DNA of 64,000 bases, taken from NCBI GenBank assembly GCA_963556195.1, contig OY744532.1, positions 105,169,083 to 105,233,082 on the forward strand, read 5' to 3'. Below are positions 31,650 to 42,109 of the stretch, in pieces. Position 1 is the first letter of the stretch. Every line of letters starts with the position of its first letter. Source of the stretch: Sepiola atlantica. Taxonomy: Eukaryota > Mollusca > Cephalopoda > Sepiida > Sepiolidae. Under the pieces are notes generated by a model, which had not been told where the DNA came from, searched no databases, and was given only the letters and a program-made list of their open reading frames with translations. A program made the translations under genes and the position numbers.

Positions 31650-31880
31650 AACACAAGGATGCGGTGATAGGACAGGGGTGGGAGCTTGGTGGATAGTGAG
31701 GGACTTATTAGATTAGCGACTCTTTTGGGGACCTTGTCTAAGAGGGAGAGACTAGTTGATTGTGCACCAGCCCAGATGTGACAACACTACTCTATGCATG
31801 GGCGGATGGTGGCTTTGAAGAGATATAGGATACTGTCGGGTGTGAAAAGTTCATAGCACGGTAGAGCGAGCCCACTTTTT
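31650..31880 (-). pseudogene. Fragment of the CR1/Jockey-like element
   Basis: Minus-strand sequence colinear with 13880-14130 of the RT pseudogene (segments for the ILYL..., MEYCCHIW-type and VQKRVANL blocks). It is truncated by the minisatellite at its right and frameshifted. Confidence 0.65.
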
Positions 31881-32285
31881 TTTGGAAGAATGAAGACTAT
31901 AATTTTTGGAAGAATGAAGACTATAATTTTTGGAAGAATGAAGACTATAATTTTTGGAAGAATGAAGACTATAATTTTTTGAAGAATAAAGACTATAATT
32001 TTTTAAGAATGAAGACTATAATTTTTGAAGAATGAAGACTATAATTTTTGGAGGAATGAAGACTATAATTTTTTAAGAATGCAGACTATAATTTTTTTAA
32101 AATGAAGACTATAATTTTTGGAAGAATGAAGACTATAATTTTTTAAGAATGAAGGCTATAATTTTTGGAAGAATGAAGACTATAATTTTTGGAAGAATGA
32201 AGACTATAATTTTTTAAGAATGAAGACTATAATTTTTTAAGAATGAAAACTATAATTTTTGAAGAATGAAGACTATAATTTTTGT
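31881..32285. repeat. 22-24-bp minisatellite
   Basis: About 17 copies of GAAGAATGAAGACTATAATTTTTG with 1-3-bp length variation in the T/G run. Confidence 0.95.
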
Positions 32286-32752
32286 TTACGGGTTGTGAAA
32301 AGGTCGTAAGACTGACTAAATATGAGCATTCACCGGAATTAAAAATAAATAAAATATCATGATTGTGAAATAGCGATTTTTCTTTTCCTTTTGTCATTGG
32401 AAAGAAACCTATCAATATATATGCTCTGAAACCTGGAAGCATAACTTAATTGAGCTTGTAATCTGAAAAGAATTGGATAATATAATAAGGGATATGTACC
32501 ATAAAAATATATATTCTTTATATTAAACCTGAAAAAAGAGAGAGAGGGAGAGAGAGAAAGACAGTAAGAGAGAATGTCGAGATTTTTGGGATGCTTTTCT
32601 GTTTTTATCTGAAGAGTCATTGCTCTGGAAAAGTCAGGATTTAATATTTTAATAACTTATTTGTCTTGCTAGATGATGAAACGGCTGTAAACATGAATCT
32701 CTTTCCTACAAAAAAAGATATAGTCGCTGGAATCTGCTTTTCCATTGTCAAT

Positions 32753-32783
<31 letters not shown>

Positions 32784-32805
32784 ATATCTTCACTGGACTA
32801 TTTGT
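32286..32805. other. No recognisable gene
   Basis: No coding similarity. A GA tract lies near 32535-32575 and (CA)(TA)n at 32752-32782. Confidence 0.45.
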
Positions 32806-33328
32806 AAAAAGTTGAATATCCAGTGTAGCAGCAAGTCCTGGGAGCATATACCAGAAAGAACAGTTGGAAATAATTTATACACCATCAACTATGACTATGC
32901 AATCCCTACAGCTACATATCTAGAAAACGGAGCTGTTAAACCTGACATCTTAATATGGGACAAAATGGAGAAAGTAGCAACCCTAGTTGAAGTCAGTGTC
33001 CCTAATGATGCAGGATTAAACAGAGCAGAAAAGGAAAAGATTACGAAATACCAAGGTCTTATGTACGACATGAAAAGAAACTGGAATCTTAGGAAAATCT
33101 CTATCGTACCAGTAATTATAAGAGCAACATGACCAATGAAAAATAATTGTAAAAGCTATCTGGCGAGTATACCCGGTGAACTGAGTGCAAGACAAATACA
33201 AACAACTGCACTTAAAGGGACGGTTAGAATCTTAAAAAGATCTCTAAGCTGGAGTGTCTGAAGTAGCCGGTGAATGTCTGGCATCCGGTAGGATGCCCCA
33301 TCTCCAGCAAAAGCAGAAAGATAAGAAA

Positions 33329-33330
<2 letters not shown>
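32806..33330 (+). pseudogene. C-terminal nuclease region of an R2-group-like LINE
   Basis: The frame 32812-33132 encodes KPDILIWDKMEKVATLVEVSVP followed by EKEKITKYQGL and RKISIVPVIIRAT. This resembles the PD...(D/E) restriction-like endonuclease region at the C-terminus of R2/NeSL/Hero-type retrotransposon proteins. After a stop (TGA at 33130) the usual trailing helix (SIPGELSARQIQTTALKGTVRILKRSL) can be read. No RT domain or zinc fingers are present upstream, so it is 5'-truncated. A noncoding tail (CCGGTGAATGTCTGGCATCC) precedes (TA)n at 33334. The family assignment is by motif memory and moderate. Confidence 0.6.

Positions 33331-33333
<3 letters not shown>

Positions 33334-33369
<36 letters not shown>
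33334..33369. repeat. (TA)n microsatellite
   Basis: TA array between the LINE tail and the hairpin element. Confidence 0.95.
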
Positions 33370-33371
<2 letters not shown>

Positions 33372-33372
<1 letters not shown>

Positions 33373-33587
33373 TGGTACAGAAAAATTAGTACAACATTCC
33401 TACCGTCGGTGTCAAGCACAGAAGGACTTAGCCATCTGGCTCTCTTCAGCTTCTGTTGTCATTTGTTTCGGATGCTGAAACCTGTCACAGAAACAGATGA
33501 CAACAGAAGCTGAAGAGAGCCGGATGGCTAGGTCTTTCTGGGCTTAAAACCGACGGTACGAATGTTATACTAATTTTTCTGTACCAA
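33372..33587. mobile_element. Hairpin element with 98-bp arms
   Basis: Arms 33372-33469 and 33490-33587 are equal in length and pair with about 9 mismatches of 98, around a 20-nt loop. The ends read TTGGTACAG/CTGTACCAA. It encodes no protein. This is a foldback or MITE-like element whose transcript would be a long hairpin. Confidence 0.75.
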
Positions 33588-34639
33588 AATAAATAAATAT
33601 TACGCTCTTAATTTTTTCATTTTTAACTTTAATTCTCAATTAATCGAGCACTCTGCTGGGATTTTTCCTGCTATATTACATCAAAATACGCAAAACAAAG
33701 CCTTTAAGGCAGTAACTTGAATCATCTGGTCTCAAGTCGGTGTAGCCGCGAAAATTATGCGAAAGTACACGAAATCGGCAATGAAAGCGTTGCATCACTA
33801 AAACAGGCATCGATGCACTGAGATAATATATTTTCGGACATATCTGATGGGTATATCAAGAGAGATAGAGAATAAAGTTACCGTCTGCTTTCAATTTTAA
33901 GGCTACTGCTGCTGAATAAAACTATAAGTATGTTATTCAAACAAAACCCTTGTTTCTATGGCGACTGACAGAAGACCGTTTACGGATTGAAACATTACGT
34001 TATCCTGTTATTCTCCTTCTCTCATTCTGCTAATACTAATTTACTCTTCTCATATTCTTAAAACGACTTGTTTCAGTCACACTTTCTGCCGCCATCTAAT
34101 ACAGGCAATGTGCAAACAAACAAACAAACAACATTATCAGAGTTGTAATATTATATAAATGTCCAACGTAGTTTTATATGTACACGCGCATGCGTACCCA
34201 TTTTGTGTATAGATTCATTAGTAACGGCATTAAAAGAACGAATATAATTCTGGTAAGAAAATAGTGTGTGTTTATGACCTCGAACTTTAAATAATTAAAA
34301 GATAAGCGTAAACATTACTTCATGACTTGAAATGAAAAAATACATCATAATTTATAATTACCACATGTATATATTAAGTTTGCTGAAGATTTCGAGAAAC
34401 TATCGAAAGTCAATATGTGTATATGTTCCTCTTCTTGAAGCAGTGCTAGTCGGCGGACAAGTGTTCCGGCGAATGGGTGAAACAATATTCTTTAGTGCAA
34501 TGTGCTGAGTTTTTTGCAAATCCATATACGAAGCGTGTTTTGGAGTATTTTCATGCAGTAGAATTGGGTGTTTTCTCTTTGCCAATAGTACACAGATTGT
34601 GATGCACACGGCGTCAATTTGCAGACTATCGCTCTCCGC
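33588..34639. other. No recognisable gene
   Basis: No coding similarity. A short (CAAA)n tract is near 34113-34130. Confidence 0.5.
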
Positions 34640-35590
34640 AGTCACCATTTCATTCGGATTTAGTTTGGCTGCCGCAAAGAAGGTGGGCTCCCTTTACCGT
34701 GCTAGTAAACTCCTCACACCTGACATTATCCTGGATCTCTATAAAACCACCATCAGCCCATGCATGGAGTATTGTTGCCACATCTGGGCTGGTGCATCAT
34801 CTACTAGTCTCTCTCTCTCTCTTGGCAAGCTCCAAAAAAGAGTCACCAACCTAATAGTTCCCTCACTGTCAACCAAGCTTTATCCCCTGTCCCATCGCCG
34901 CAATAAATACTTCAATAGATTATGCTCCGATAAACTGGCTGCTCTGGTACCCCCTCGACGTAAATTCACTAGACCAACTCGACAATCAGCAAAATCCCAT
35001 CCAGTCACTGTGGAGGTCCCCGGTTGCCGTGGAGCCTTCTACTCCAAAGTGTAGTATATGTTCCGATGGATACTGCACCCCATACTGGTGTTGTCTTGGC
35101 CTTCGGGTCTTGATTTACGCCTGTCAATGGGTCTGTTCTGTGCAGTTCTGGGAGGTCCACCTTCCCAGGCTTTGCCTCCCCACTTTAGGGAGGAGTAAGT
35201 TTATTGCTTACTGCCTGAGGCGCCCCTACCGGGGAATGCCGACGGGGCTGTCCAGGCAATTTTTAAACCCCACTTTCCCGACCCGACCTTGGGTCACATC
35301 TTACTTGTTGGAGTAAGATCAAAACTGGTCTTGTGCCTAACTCCTGGAGAGGAGTAAATCAATACTCCAATAGCTTCTTTCCTCGTGCTGCTGGCCTCTG
35401 GAACTCCCTCCCTGCCCCCTGTATTCCGACAGTACCGACATGAAGAAATTTAAAACTAATGTAAACAGACATCTCGCTGCACAGCTCCCAACTTAGAATG
35501 ACACCCTAAACCTACTCCCTAATTCTAAGTAGCCCCTTACGTTTACAGTGGATTCTTTCCTTGTTTGGGATGAAATATCATTAAAAAAAA
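34640..35590 (+). pseudogene. CR1/Jockey-like ORF2 C-terminus, split by a SINE
   Basis: Plus-strand frame 34599-35054 encodes AAKKVGSLYRASKLL, SPCMEYCCHIWAGASS, LQKRVTNLIVPSLS, CSDKLAALVPPRRK and HPVTVEVPGCRGAFYSK. The next block (SFFPRAAGLWNS, FKTNVNRHLAAQLP) resumes after 35371, past the inserted U2-SINE. This copy is better preserved than the one at 13.5-14.9 kb, with few stops, but the RT palm is missing. The 3' tail (CCCCTTACGTTTACAGTGG...) matches other copies. Confidence 0.8.
35048..35362 (+). mobile_element. U2 snRNA-headed SINE, copy 2
   Basis: Inserted in the LINE pseudogene with an 8-bp target-site duplication TACTCCAA (35040-35047 and 35363-35370). Starts at AGTGTAGTATATGTTCCGATG within the U2-like head and ends GAGGAGTAAATCAA. 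Confidence 0.85.
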
Positions 35591-35642
35591 GTTAGAGAAC
35601 ATTAATTAGATTTTAGATTTCCAAAATTTAGATTTTTAGGCA

Positions 35643-35755
35643 GGTGTTATGTCCGGTACCCGAGACCCGATATATTTATCTGCATACTTATTATGCAAGT
35701 AAATATATCGGGTCTATGGTACCGGATAGATCTCCTAGCCGGAAGGAATAACACC
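35643..35755. mobile_element. Short hairpin (MITE-like) element
   Basis: Inner arms 35652-35686 and 35692-35726 pair with 4 mismatches of 35 around a 5-nt loop. Outer GGTGTTAT (35643-35650) pairs with ATAACACC (35748-35755). No coding capacity. Confidence 0.65.
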
Positions 35756-36109
35756 CGGATAATAGACGTAGAGACATTCACCATACCGGAAGTATAAACA
35801 TCCAGCGATTCGACGCAGAGACATTTGCCAAGGGCTTCTCCAGACCAAGCTGACGAAAATACATCCGTTCGCTAAATAATATATACATAACTGGAATGAG
35901 GTACTGTAGGGAGCGTGGTTACATTTAATTCCTATGTTGTTCCTAGTTGTTGATGCGTGGTGGTCCAAAAATGTTATATCAACTGGCCCGAATTGAGATC
36001 GGGATAAAGCGACTGGAAGCGATTCAATATCAATTCCTCGCAACTCAGGGCACTCTGAAACTCGCTAGAATTATTCGTGCGTCACAACCGAACAAGAAAA
36101 ATATACTAT
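35756..36109. other. No recognisable gene
   Basis: No similarity found. Confidence 0.4.
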
Positions 36110-36600
36110 TATATTTTATACTAGTCTCTCCCTCTTAGAAAAGGTCCAAAAAAGAGTCGCCAACTTAATAGGTCCCTCACTATCCACCAAGCTCCAGCCA
36201 CTATCCCACTATCGCAATGTTGCTTCCTTGTGCCTGTTTTACAAGTACTTAAATGGATTGTGCTTTGATTAACTTGCTGCTCTGGTACACCCACGACGCA
36301 AATTCAATCTGCCAAATCCCATCCATTCACTGTGGAGGTCTCCAGATGCCGAAGAGCTTTCTACTTCAAAAGCTTCTTTCCTCGTGCTGCTGGACTCTGG
36401 AACTCCCTCCCTGTGCCCTGTTTTCCTGACGGTACTGACATGCAGAAATTTAAAACTAATGTAAACAGACATCTCGCTGCACAGCTCCCAATTTAGGTTG
36501 ACCCCACCCCCTAAAAAAACTCTAACCCGTTTTCTCAGTAACCCTATTACATCTACAGTGGCGGTCTGCCTTGCTTGTGGAGAACTATGTTAAAAAAAAG
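36110..36600 (+). pseudogene. CR1/Jockey-like ORF2 C-terminus, second plus copy
   Basis: Colinear with the 3' part of 34640-35590: VQKRVANLIGPSLS, LQPLSHYRNVASLCLFYKYLNGLC, a truncated PPRRK-like block, SFFPRAAGLWNSLP and FKTNVNRHLAAQLPI, then the 3' tail. Internal deletions and stops are present. Confidence 0.75.
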
Positions 36601-37139
36601 TGTTTGTTGTCACTCTTTTATTGTCATTCCTTTAAACACAGCAGAACTTTATAACACATACAGATAGGTATAAAGTTACATTTTTATAAGTTAAGAAACT
36701 ATAAAGAGCGTGAAAAGTCATTGTTATGAAAACTTTGCTTGGCGAATGCAGATTTACGATCCTTTCTATAATAGACGTGTGTGTTTTATTTATTAATTGA
36801 ACTATTATAAATAGTCATTTTCGATTAACGTTCTAGAATAGCCTTTGTATAAAGAGATATGTCTGATGTATATGATCCGTTTTTAGTGTTACGGCAGCTG
36901 TTAACAATAATGAGAAAGGAGAGAGAACACACTACTGCTACATGTTATCAATGCAACCAGACTCCAGCTGTGTTACTGAAGAACCACCGTGTGTATCATC
37001 TGCTGTAGCTTTCTTATGGAATTTTTACTGTACGTTTATTTAAATGTGTTTCTTTTCCTAAGCGTTTAGTATCCAACGCAACGATCTCGCCGGTGAAACG
37101 AAAATAACAAACAGCAAACAAGACATATTGCCGCGGAGA
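36601..37139. other. No recognisable gene
   Basis: No coding similarity. The beginning (TTGTCACTCTTTTATTGTC...CACAGCAGAA) resembles 56770-56800, so it may be part of a dispersed repeat. Confidence 0.4.
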
Positions 37140-37600
37140 AATGGGGAGGGGGGCTACTGTGATATAGGCACGAATTATAGGAAGCAACGTAGATTGCGAG
37201 TTGGGCGGTAAGATGCTTGTTCACATTACATTTAAATTTCTGAATTTTGTTACAGTCGTGAAAACAGGGAGCAGGGAGGAGATTCCAAAAGCGAGCGGTT
37301 CGAGGAAATAAGCCGTTAAAGTAGAAAATCTTACGGAATCTAGAGAATTTCTACAGAGAAGAGGTGGGATTTTGCTGCTAGTCTGGTAGGTCGAGTGTAT
37401 TTAGTTTAAGGGCGTACAAGTGCAGCAAGTTCATCAGAGCACATTTCGTGCAAGTATTTGTCAAACAAGAACAGGGACTAAGAGTTAGAGCTTGGCAGGA
37501 ATGTTTTTGCACCTTGTGTATAATGCATAGGGTTGGTGCACCAGCCCATATGTTGCAAACATACTCTATGTACGAGCGAATGGTTGATTTTTAGGTTCGC
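37140..37600 (-). pseudogene. CR1/Jockey-like ORF2 C-terminus, diverged minus copy
   Basis: On the minus strand the order of blocks (M-YVCNIWAGAPT, a shortened middle, SSFCRNL-F..., LNSPP..P-F-C) follows the other copies but is strongly diverged, with many stops. It is older than the other copies. Confidence 0.55.
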
Positions 37601-38455
37601 TACAAAGACTTGGACACAAATCAAGAGTAGACTTATGCACGAGATATGCTTGTATTCCAATATTAACAGCAATCATTTATCATCCGGTAAACCGACAAAA
37701 TGAAATGAGGTGATTTGGCGATACGCCATTTTGTACAAACATAAAATTGTAACCATGAACTGCTCTTGGCTTTCTGCCCGGAATGTTAGACGTCATTAGT
37801 CAATGCAGTAATGAATGGTAACGTTTATTAAAAAGAAGGACAGTGTTTATATTCAAAATGGCGGATCTGTACACGAAAAGCGCGCCTAAGATGTGATCAC
37901 GAATAAAATCAACGTCTTCAGTAATTTGAAACGAACAGGTGACGTTTCCGTTAATCGTATACTGAGAACACATTCACTCGAGAGGAGACGAAACCGAGAA
38001 AAGTGGGTGTCATCATGTTGTCTGAAAACGGCAGAACACCGCCTATACCCTAGGTGTTTTACATGGTCGTATTGTCGAAACTTTTAGGTGGAAAATATTC
38101 ACATAGCTGTGAGGAGACAAGTGGATTTATGTATACGAAGGCAGACTATGGAACTGACCAGGCTGAGTTCAAATCCAATTGTAGCGATTGCATTCATTCT
38201 CACTATAAAAGCATTGGGACAATTACGAATGCATTGAGTTTCAAAATTAAATAGCCCAAAAATTGTTGCTATACCTAATAGAAATCAAACAATTATATCA
38301 ATGAACCTTTTATAATAGTCCACAAGCTATTTCGACGTGATTCTTATGTTACTATGCCACACCAATGAACCTTTTATAATAGTTCACAAGCTATTTCGGC
38401 ATTTGTTTTATAAGTCATATCCTTTTCCCAAGTAAGTGTTTGTGCTTTTATATAC
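37601..38455. other. No recognisable gene
   Basis: No coding similarity. A 35-bp direct doublet (CAATGAACCTTTTATAATAG...CAAGCTATTTCG) occurs at 38299-38335 and 38363-38398. Confidence 0.45.
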
Positions 38456-38797
38456 TTCAGTTTGCTGATTCTTTATCAGAAATCAACTTGAATCAATTTG
38501 AAAAGTATTTGAACTTTGGTTTTTTCGAAAGCCAACTTATCTATCTGTATTTCTCCTCTGATGATAAGATCTCGATCTTTGAAAAGCCTTGGCTTAAGGA
38601 AAGAATAATAAACACTAGTTTATTACTGAATACACCTTGCATTGAACAGTTGAAATTTGAAATAAATTTGGACAATCGTCGCATATTTATCACTCTTTTT
38701 TCTTCTATCTCTACAATTGCTCTATCTCGTATATTGAGCTAATCCTCTTCACAATAGGTTCCATCTACTAAAAGTTTTACTTTGGTTTATATTTGAT

Positions 38798-38801
<4 letters not shown>
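38456..38801 (+). mobile_element. Hammerhead-bearing repeat family F, copy 3
   Basis: The best preserved copy. The order is a TTTGG...GCCAACTTATCTATC block, the hammerhead (38550-38604), ~150 bp with CACCTTGCATTGAACAGTTG and TGTTTATCACTC-like segments, and the terminal block CACAATAGGTTCC...CTAAAAG before (TA)n. Colinear with 3637-3960 (minus). It encodes no protein and is probably a non-autonomous retroelement or a PLE pseudo-LTR. Confidence 0.7.
38550..38604 (+). ncRNA. Hammerhead-like motif of family F, copy 3
   Basis: Core CTGATGA 38558-38564. Stem II is AAGATC/GATCTT (38566-38571 with 38574-38579), preceded and followed by U and U at 10.1/11.1. GAA is at 38581-38583. Stem III is AAGCC/GGCTT with a TT loop (38584-38595). 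A17 is 38596, and stem I is TCCT/AGGA (38554-38557 with 38597-38600). All three stems can form in one molecule. Confidence 0.7.

Positions 38802-38876
<75 letters not shown>
38802..38876. repeat. (TA)n microsatellite
   Basis: Long pure TA array at the end of family F copy 3. Confidence 0.95.
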
Positions 38877-38879
<3 letters not shown>

Positions 38880-39091
38880 TACTATTGATGTCAAGCAGGC
38901 AGACAACCATAGTGAGCTTTCATAACAGTTTCCAACAGAAAAGAAATTGCATTTATAGCTTAGATGAGACGGCTTGTATTGTGTATATGTTTATATAGTT
39001 CTATGTACAGTATTCACTCCAAAACGGATGTGCCCCTTGAAACCACTCCTTACACCCTCTCCCCAAAAGAAAACATTAAAAACTAATGCTA

Positions 39092-39139
39092 TACATATTG
39101 CTTATACCCGTCTTTTAAGACGGGTATAAGCAATATGTA
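39092..39139. repeat. Perfect 48-bp palindrome
   Basis: Arms 39092-39114 and 39117-39139 (23 bp) are exact reverse complements around TT. It contains no known site. Confidence 0.9.
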
Positions 39140-39937
39140 AAGTCAGTTAGTTTGTCGATTTTCATCATTGATAGCTTCTGTCCTACAAAATCAACATTTA
39201 ATTCTGAATAACCAGTTCTTCCTGTGGATCGTGGTACCATGTTCTTCAGAACAATAAAATGTAATTCGCTTCCATTCCTTTTAGAAAATACTTTATCCAA
39301 TTGGGAATATTTTTCTGATAGCTGTCAGTTAAGAAAACTGCTATAAGGCTTAAGGGATCGTAATGTGTGCTATATTTAGTTTAAATTAGTTTCATGTAAA
39401 AAGGTTAAAAATGGGTTTGAGATCTTCCTGAAAATTCAGATTTCTGTAAAATGTGAATAATAGGTATTAGATCTGAATTGATAAATATTCCTCAAATTTC
39501 AGGGGTTTTATGGGGCATAATATGGGCACAAACTTCCATTTAAAATGTGAGTGGTTAAGATTTGCATTGAAGTGTGTCCATCGTAATTAGACACCAATGA
39601 AGCAAGATGTATTAAATTTGGGTTTCTTTTTAAAATCCTCTCTAACTGAAGATTTAAATTTGAGATATTTTCAAAATGATGTAATGGATTTTAACAAAAA
39701 TCGAACAAGGATTCCAGACATACGGTTTAACAACATAATCTGTTGATTTTAATATACGTAAGGAGGCATAAGGGTGGTAAAAAACTGTTCTCTTTGGGAA
39801 ATTAATTTTACTCGTCATGGGAAAAGTATTCTTCTAATATATATAGAGAGAGGGGAGAGATATTAAACTTAGTAGCTATATAGATAAAACCTAAGTTATT
39901 GTAATAGATTGATTTAATAGATAGATAAGAACATATT

Positions 39938-39940
<3 letters not shown>
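39140..39940. other. No recognisable gene
   Basis: No similarity found. Confidence 0.45.

Positions 39941-40026
<86 letters not shown>
39941..40026. repeat. (GATA)n microsatellite
   Basis: About 21 units of ATAG. Confidence 0.95.
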
Positions 40027-40225
40027 GTTAAATAAAAGTTTAAGGTCATGTTAACATATTTTTCAATTTACTATAGAATATCTTCCAGGCAACGCCGACA
40101 GCCATCATGCGGTTCTCTCCAGCGTTAGAATCATTGAATGCACAATTTAATCACGTCCTCTCTCTCGATTTCCGCTCCGCCTCTCTCTCTCTTTCTCTCA
40201 CACACACACACACACACACATACAT

Positions 40226-40269
<44 letters not shown>

Positions 40270-40344
40270 ATGCATCGTTCCTTTCATTAAGTTGAACGCT
40301 CTTATGACGTCAAGCCGCCGAAATAAGTGTTAAAATTATCACTG
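40027..40344. other. No gene; (CT)(CA)(TA)n microsatellites
   Basis: Mixed dinucleotide tracts at 40180-40268. The rest is unassigned. Confidence 0.5.
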
Positions 40345-40520
40345 TTTATTTAGCTATCCAGCGGTGGCCAAAGGGTTCTAGGTGTCGGGATCTGAGATGT
40401 AAAATACTCATAGCCCGGGGTTTCGAATCACTAGTTAATAGTCATATCTCTATGCTGATGAGTTCGGATTAAAAAGGAAGAAACGTATACGTACATAGAT
40501 AATAAACAAAAAACAAATAT
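40345..40520 (+). mobile_element. SINE-like element with hammerhead tail (C)
   Basis: An A-box-like GTGGCCAAAGGGTT (~40364) and a B-box-like TTTCGAATC (40421-40429) are tRNA-like and lie before the hammerhead core at 40455 (25 nt after the B box). An A-rich tail follows. Element D lies tail-to-tail with it. Confidence 0.65.
40449..40499 (+). ncRNA. Hammerhead ribozyme motif in element C
   Basis: Core CTGATGA 40455-40461, GAA 40480-40482. Stem I is TCTATG/CATAGA (40449-40454 with 40494-40499), 6 bp perfect. Stem III is the palindrome ACGTATACGT (40483-40492), and A17 is 40493 (GUA triplet). Stem II is weak (10.1 G opposite A, then short pairing), so activity is uncertain. Confidence 0.65.
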
Positions 40521-40638
40521 TTATTATATATATATATTTGTTTTCATCTACATACGTATACGTTTCATTCTTTTCAGAAATCGTCAGTATAGGGATAATT
40601 ATTCATACGTGTCGCCGAACTCGAACTCCGGAACACAT

Positions 40639-40650
<12 letters not shown>
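40521..40650 (-). mobile_element. SINE-like element with hammerhead tail (D)
   Basis: Minus strand: B-box-like GTTCGAGTTC (complement of 40617-40626), hammerhead core 29 nt later (40581-40587), then an A-rich tail toward 40520. A diverged relative of element C, facing it tail-to-tail. Confidence 0.65.
40547..40592 (-). ncRNA. Hammerhead ribozyme motif in element D
   Basis: Core CTGACGA (complement of 40581-40587). Stem II is TTCT/AGAA closed by a GAAA tetraloop, with U-U at 10.1/11.1. Stem III is the palindrome ACGTATACGT (40554-40563), and A17 is the complement of 40553. Stem I is CTATA/TGTAG (5 pairs, one G-U). Confidence 0.7.
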
Positions 40651-40679
<29 letters not shown>

Positions 40680-40808
40680 AAATAAAATATATTTGGTGTT
40701 TCCATTCAGCTCGAGTTAAATTGTTTAAATCAGGAAAAGGTCATTTCGCAAAGTTAAATATGAATATATAAGACAAAGTCCCAAATTAGTCGCTGCTCAC
40801 TATATCCC

Positions 40809-40858
<50 letters not shown>
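40651..40858. repeat. (TA)n and (CT)n microsatellites with spacer
   Basis: (TA)n at about 40643-40676 and (CT)n at 40811-40858. The spacer between them is unassigned. Confidence 0.85.
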
Positions 40859-41169
40859 TATCTACAGATTAAATAGTTTTTTTTCTATTTAGTGTGTTAT
40901 TCCCTTTGGTTTATAATGGACTATTCCAATCTTTTTATTCTTTTCGTTCTTTATTACACACACTTGTTAATAAACAGAGATAGAAACGAAATCAAATAAG
41001 ATCGGGGCGTCAAACTACATTCAAAGTTAAAGAAAAAAGGGTGTGATGAACAGAATCTGGATACGAAATGGTTCACTTGGTGAATTTATTGCGAATTACG
41101 ACAAATTTTAATCATTAAATCAGATATTCTTCCAGCATAACAAAAGAATATTTATATTGTGTGTAATTA
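40859..41169. other. No recognisable gene
   Basis: No similarity found. Confidence 0.45.
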
Positions 41170-41515
41170 GTATATATATGAAAAGGGTAACGGTCTTTCT
41201 TTTACCAAATAACTTAATCCCAAAACCAATGAATATTTAACATATATTTTGTGTGATTAAAATATATATGATATGAACTTTTTTGAAACATGACTTAATC
41301 CTAAATCCAAGGAATATTTAACATATATTTTGTGTTATAAAATATATATGATATGAACTTTTTTGAAACATGACTTAATCCCAAAACCAAGGAATATTTA
41401 ACATATATTTTGTGTTATAAAATATATATGATATGAACTTTTTTGAAACATGACTTAATCCTAAATCCAAGGAATATTTAACATATATTTTGTGTGATTA
41501 AAATATATATCTGAA
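41170..41515. repeat. 80-bp minisatellite, four copies
   Basis: The marker GAATATTTAACATATATTTTG recurs near 41231, 41312, 41392 and 41472, giving an 80-81-bp period. The first copy is the most diverged. Confidence 0.9.
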
Positions 41516-41595
41516 ATAAGCTTTAGGGAAACAACCGTTGATTAACTCAGCATTAATATTTTAATCGATTAAAATGTGCCTAACGTATTTGCCTG

Positions 41596-41638
41596 AAACC
41601 CTAACTCTAATTCTAACCCTAACCCCCACCCTAACCAT
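41596..41638. repeat. Degenerate telomere-like hexamers
   Basis: CCCTAA-type hexamers (CTAACCCTAACCCCCACCCTAACC) form a short interstitial stretch. Confidence 0.6.
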
Positions 41639-41679
41639 TTCCAAGTAATTACAGGATTGTTATAATGTTTCTGTAGCAT

Positions 41680-42005
41680 GAGTGGATATCTGTCTATCTA
41701 TCTATCTACTTATCCATCTATCTATCTATCTATCTATCTAGTAATGTTTTCATCTATATATCTGTCTCTAAATACAATTTCCTATCTATCTATCTATCAA
41801 TCTATCTATCAATCTATCTATCGATCTATCTATCTATCTAGTTATGTTTTCATCTATATATCTATTTCCAAATAAAATTTCCTATCTATCTATCTATCTA
41901 GTAATGTTTTCCTCTATATATATGTCTCAAAATACAATTTTCGATCCATCTATCAGTCTATCTATCTATCTACTTATCTATCTATCTATTTATCTAACTA
42001 ACTAT
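41680..42005. repeat. (CTAT)n compound repeat
   Basis: Blocks of CTAT tetramers alternate with a ~40-bp piece (GTAATGTTTTCATCTATATATCTG...AATACAATTTC) that recurs near 41741, 41840 and 41901. Confidence 0.9.
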
Positions 42006-42109
42006 CTAACTATTATTCAGTATCACTCTACATATATTTCAGTGCCAAGAGTATCAGTGTATCAGAGTTATTAACACTTTTTTTAAGTCATATTGTCGTA
42101 CGTATCATT

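Noticed and set aside
41596..41638. Telomere end
   Set aside because: Only a few degenerate CCCTAA units inside normal sequence; an interstitial trace at most.
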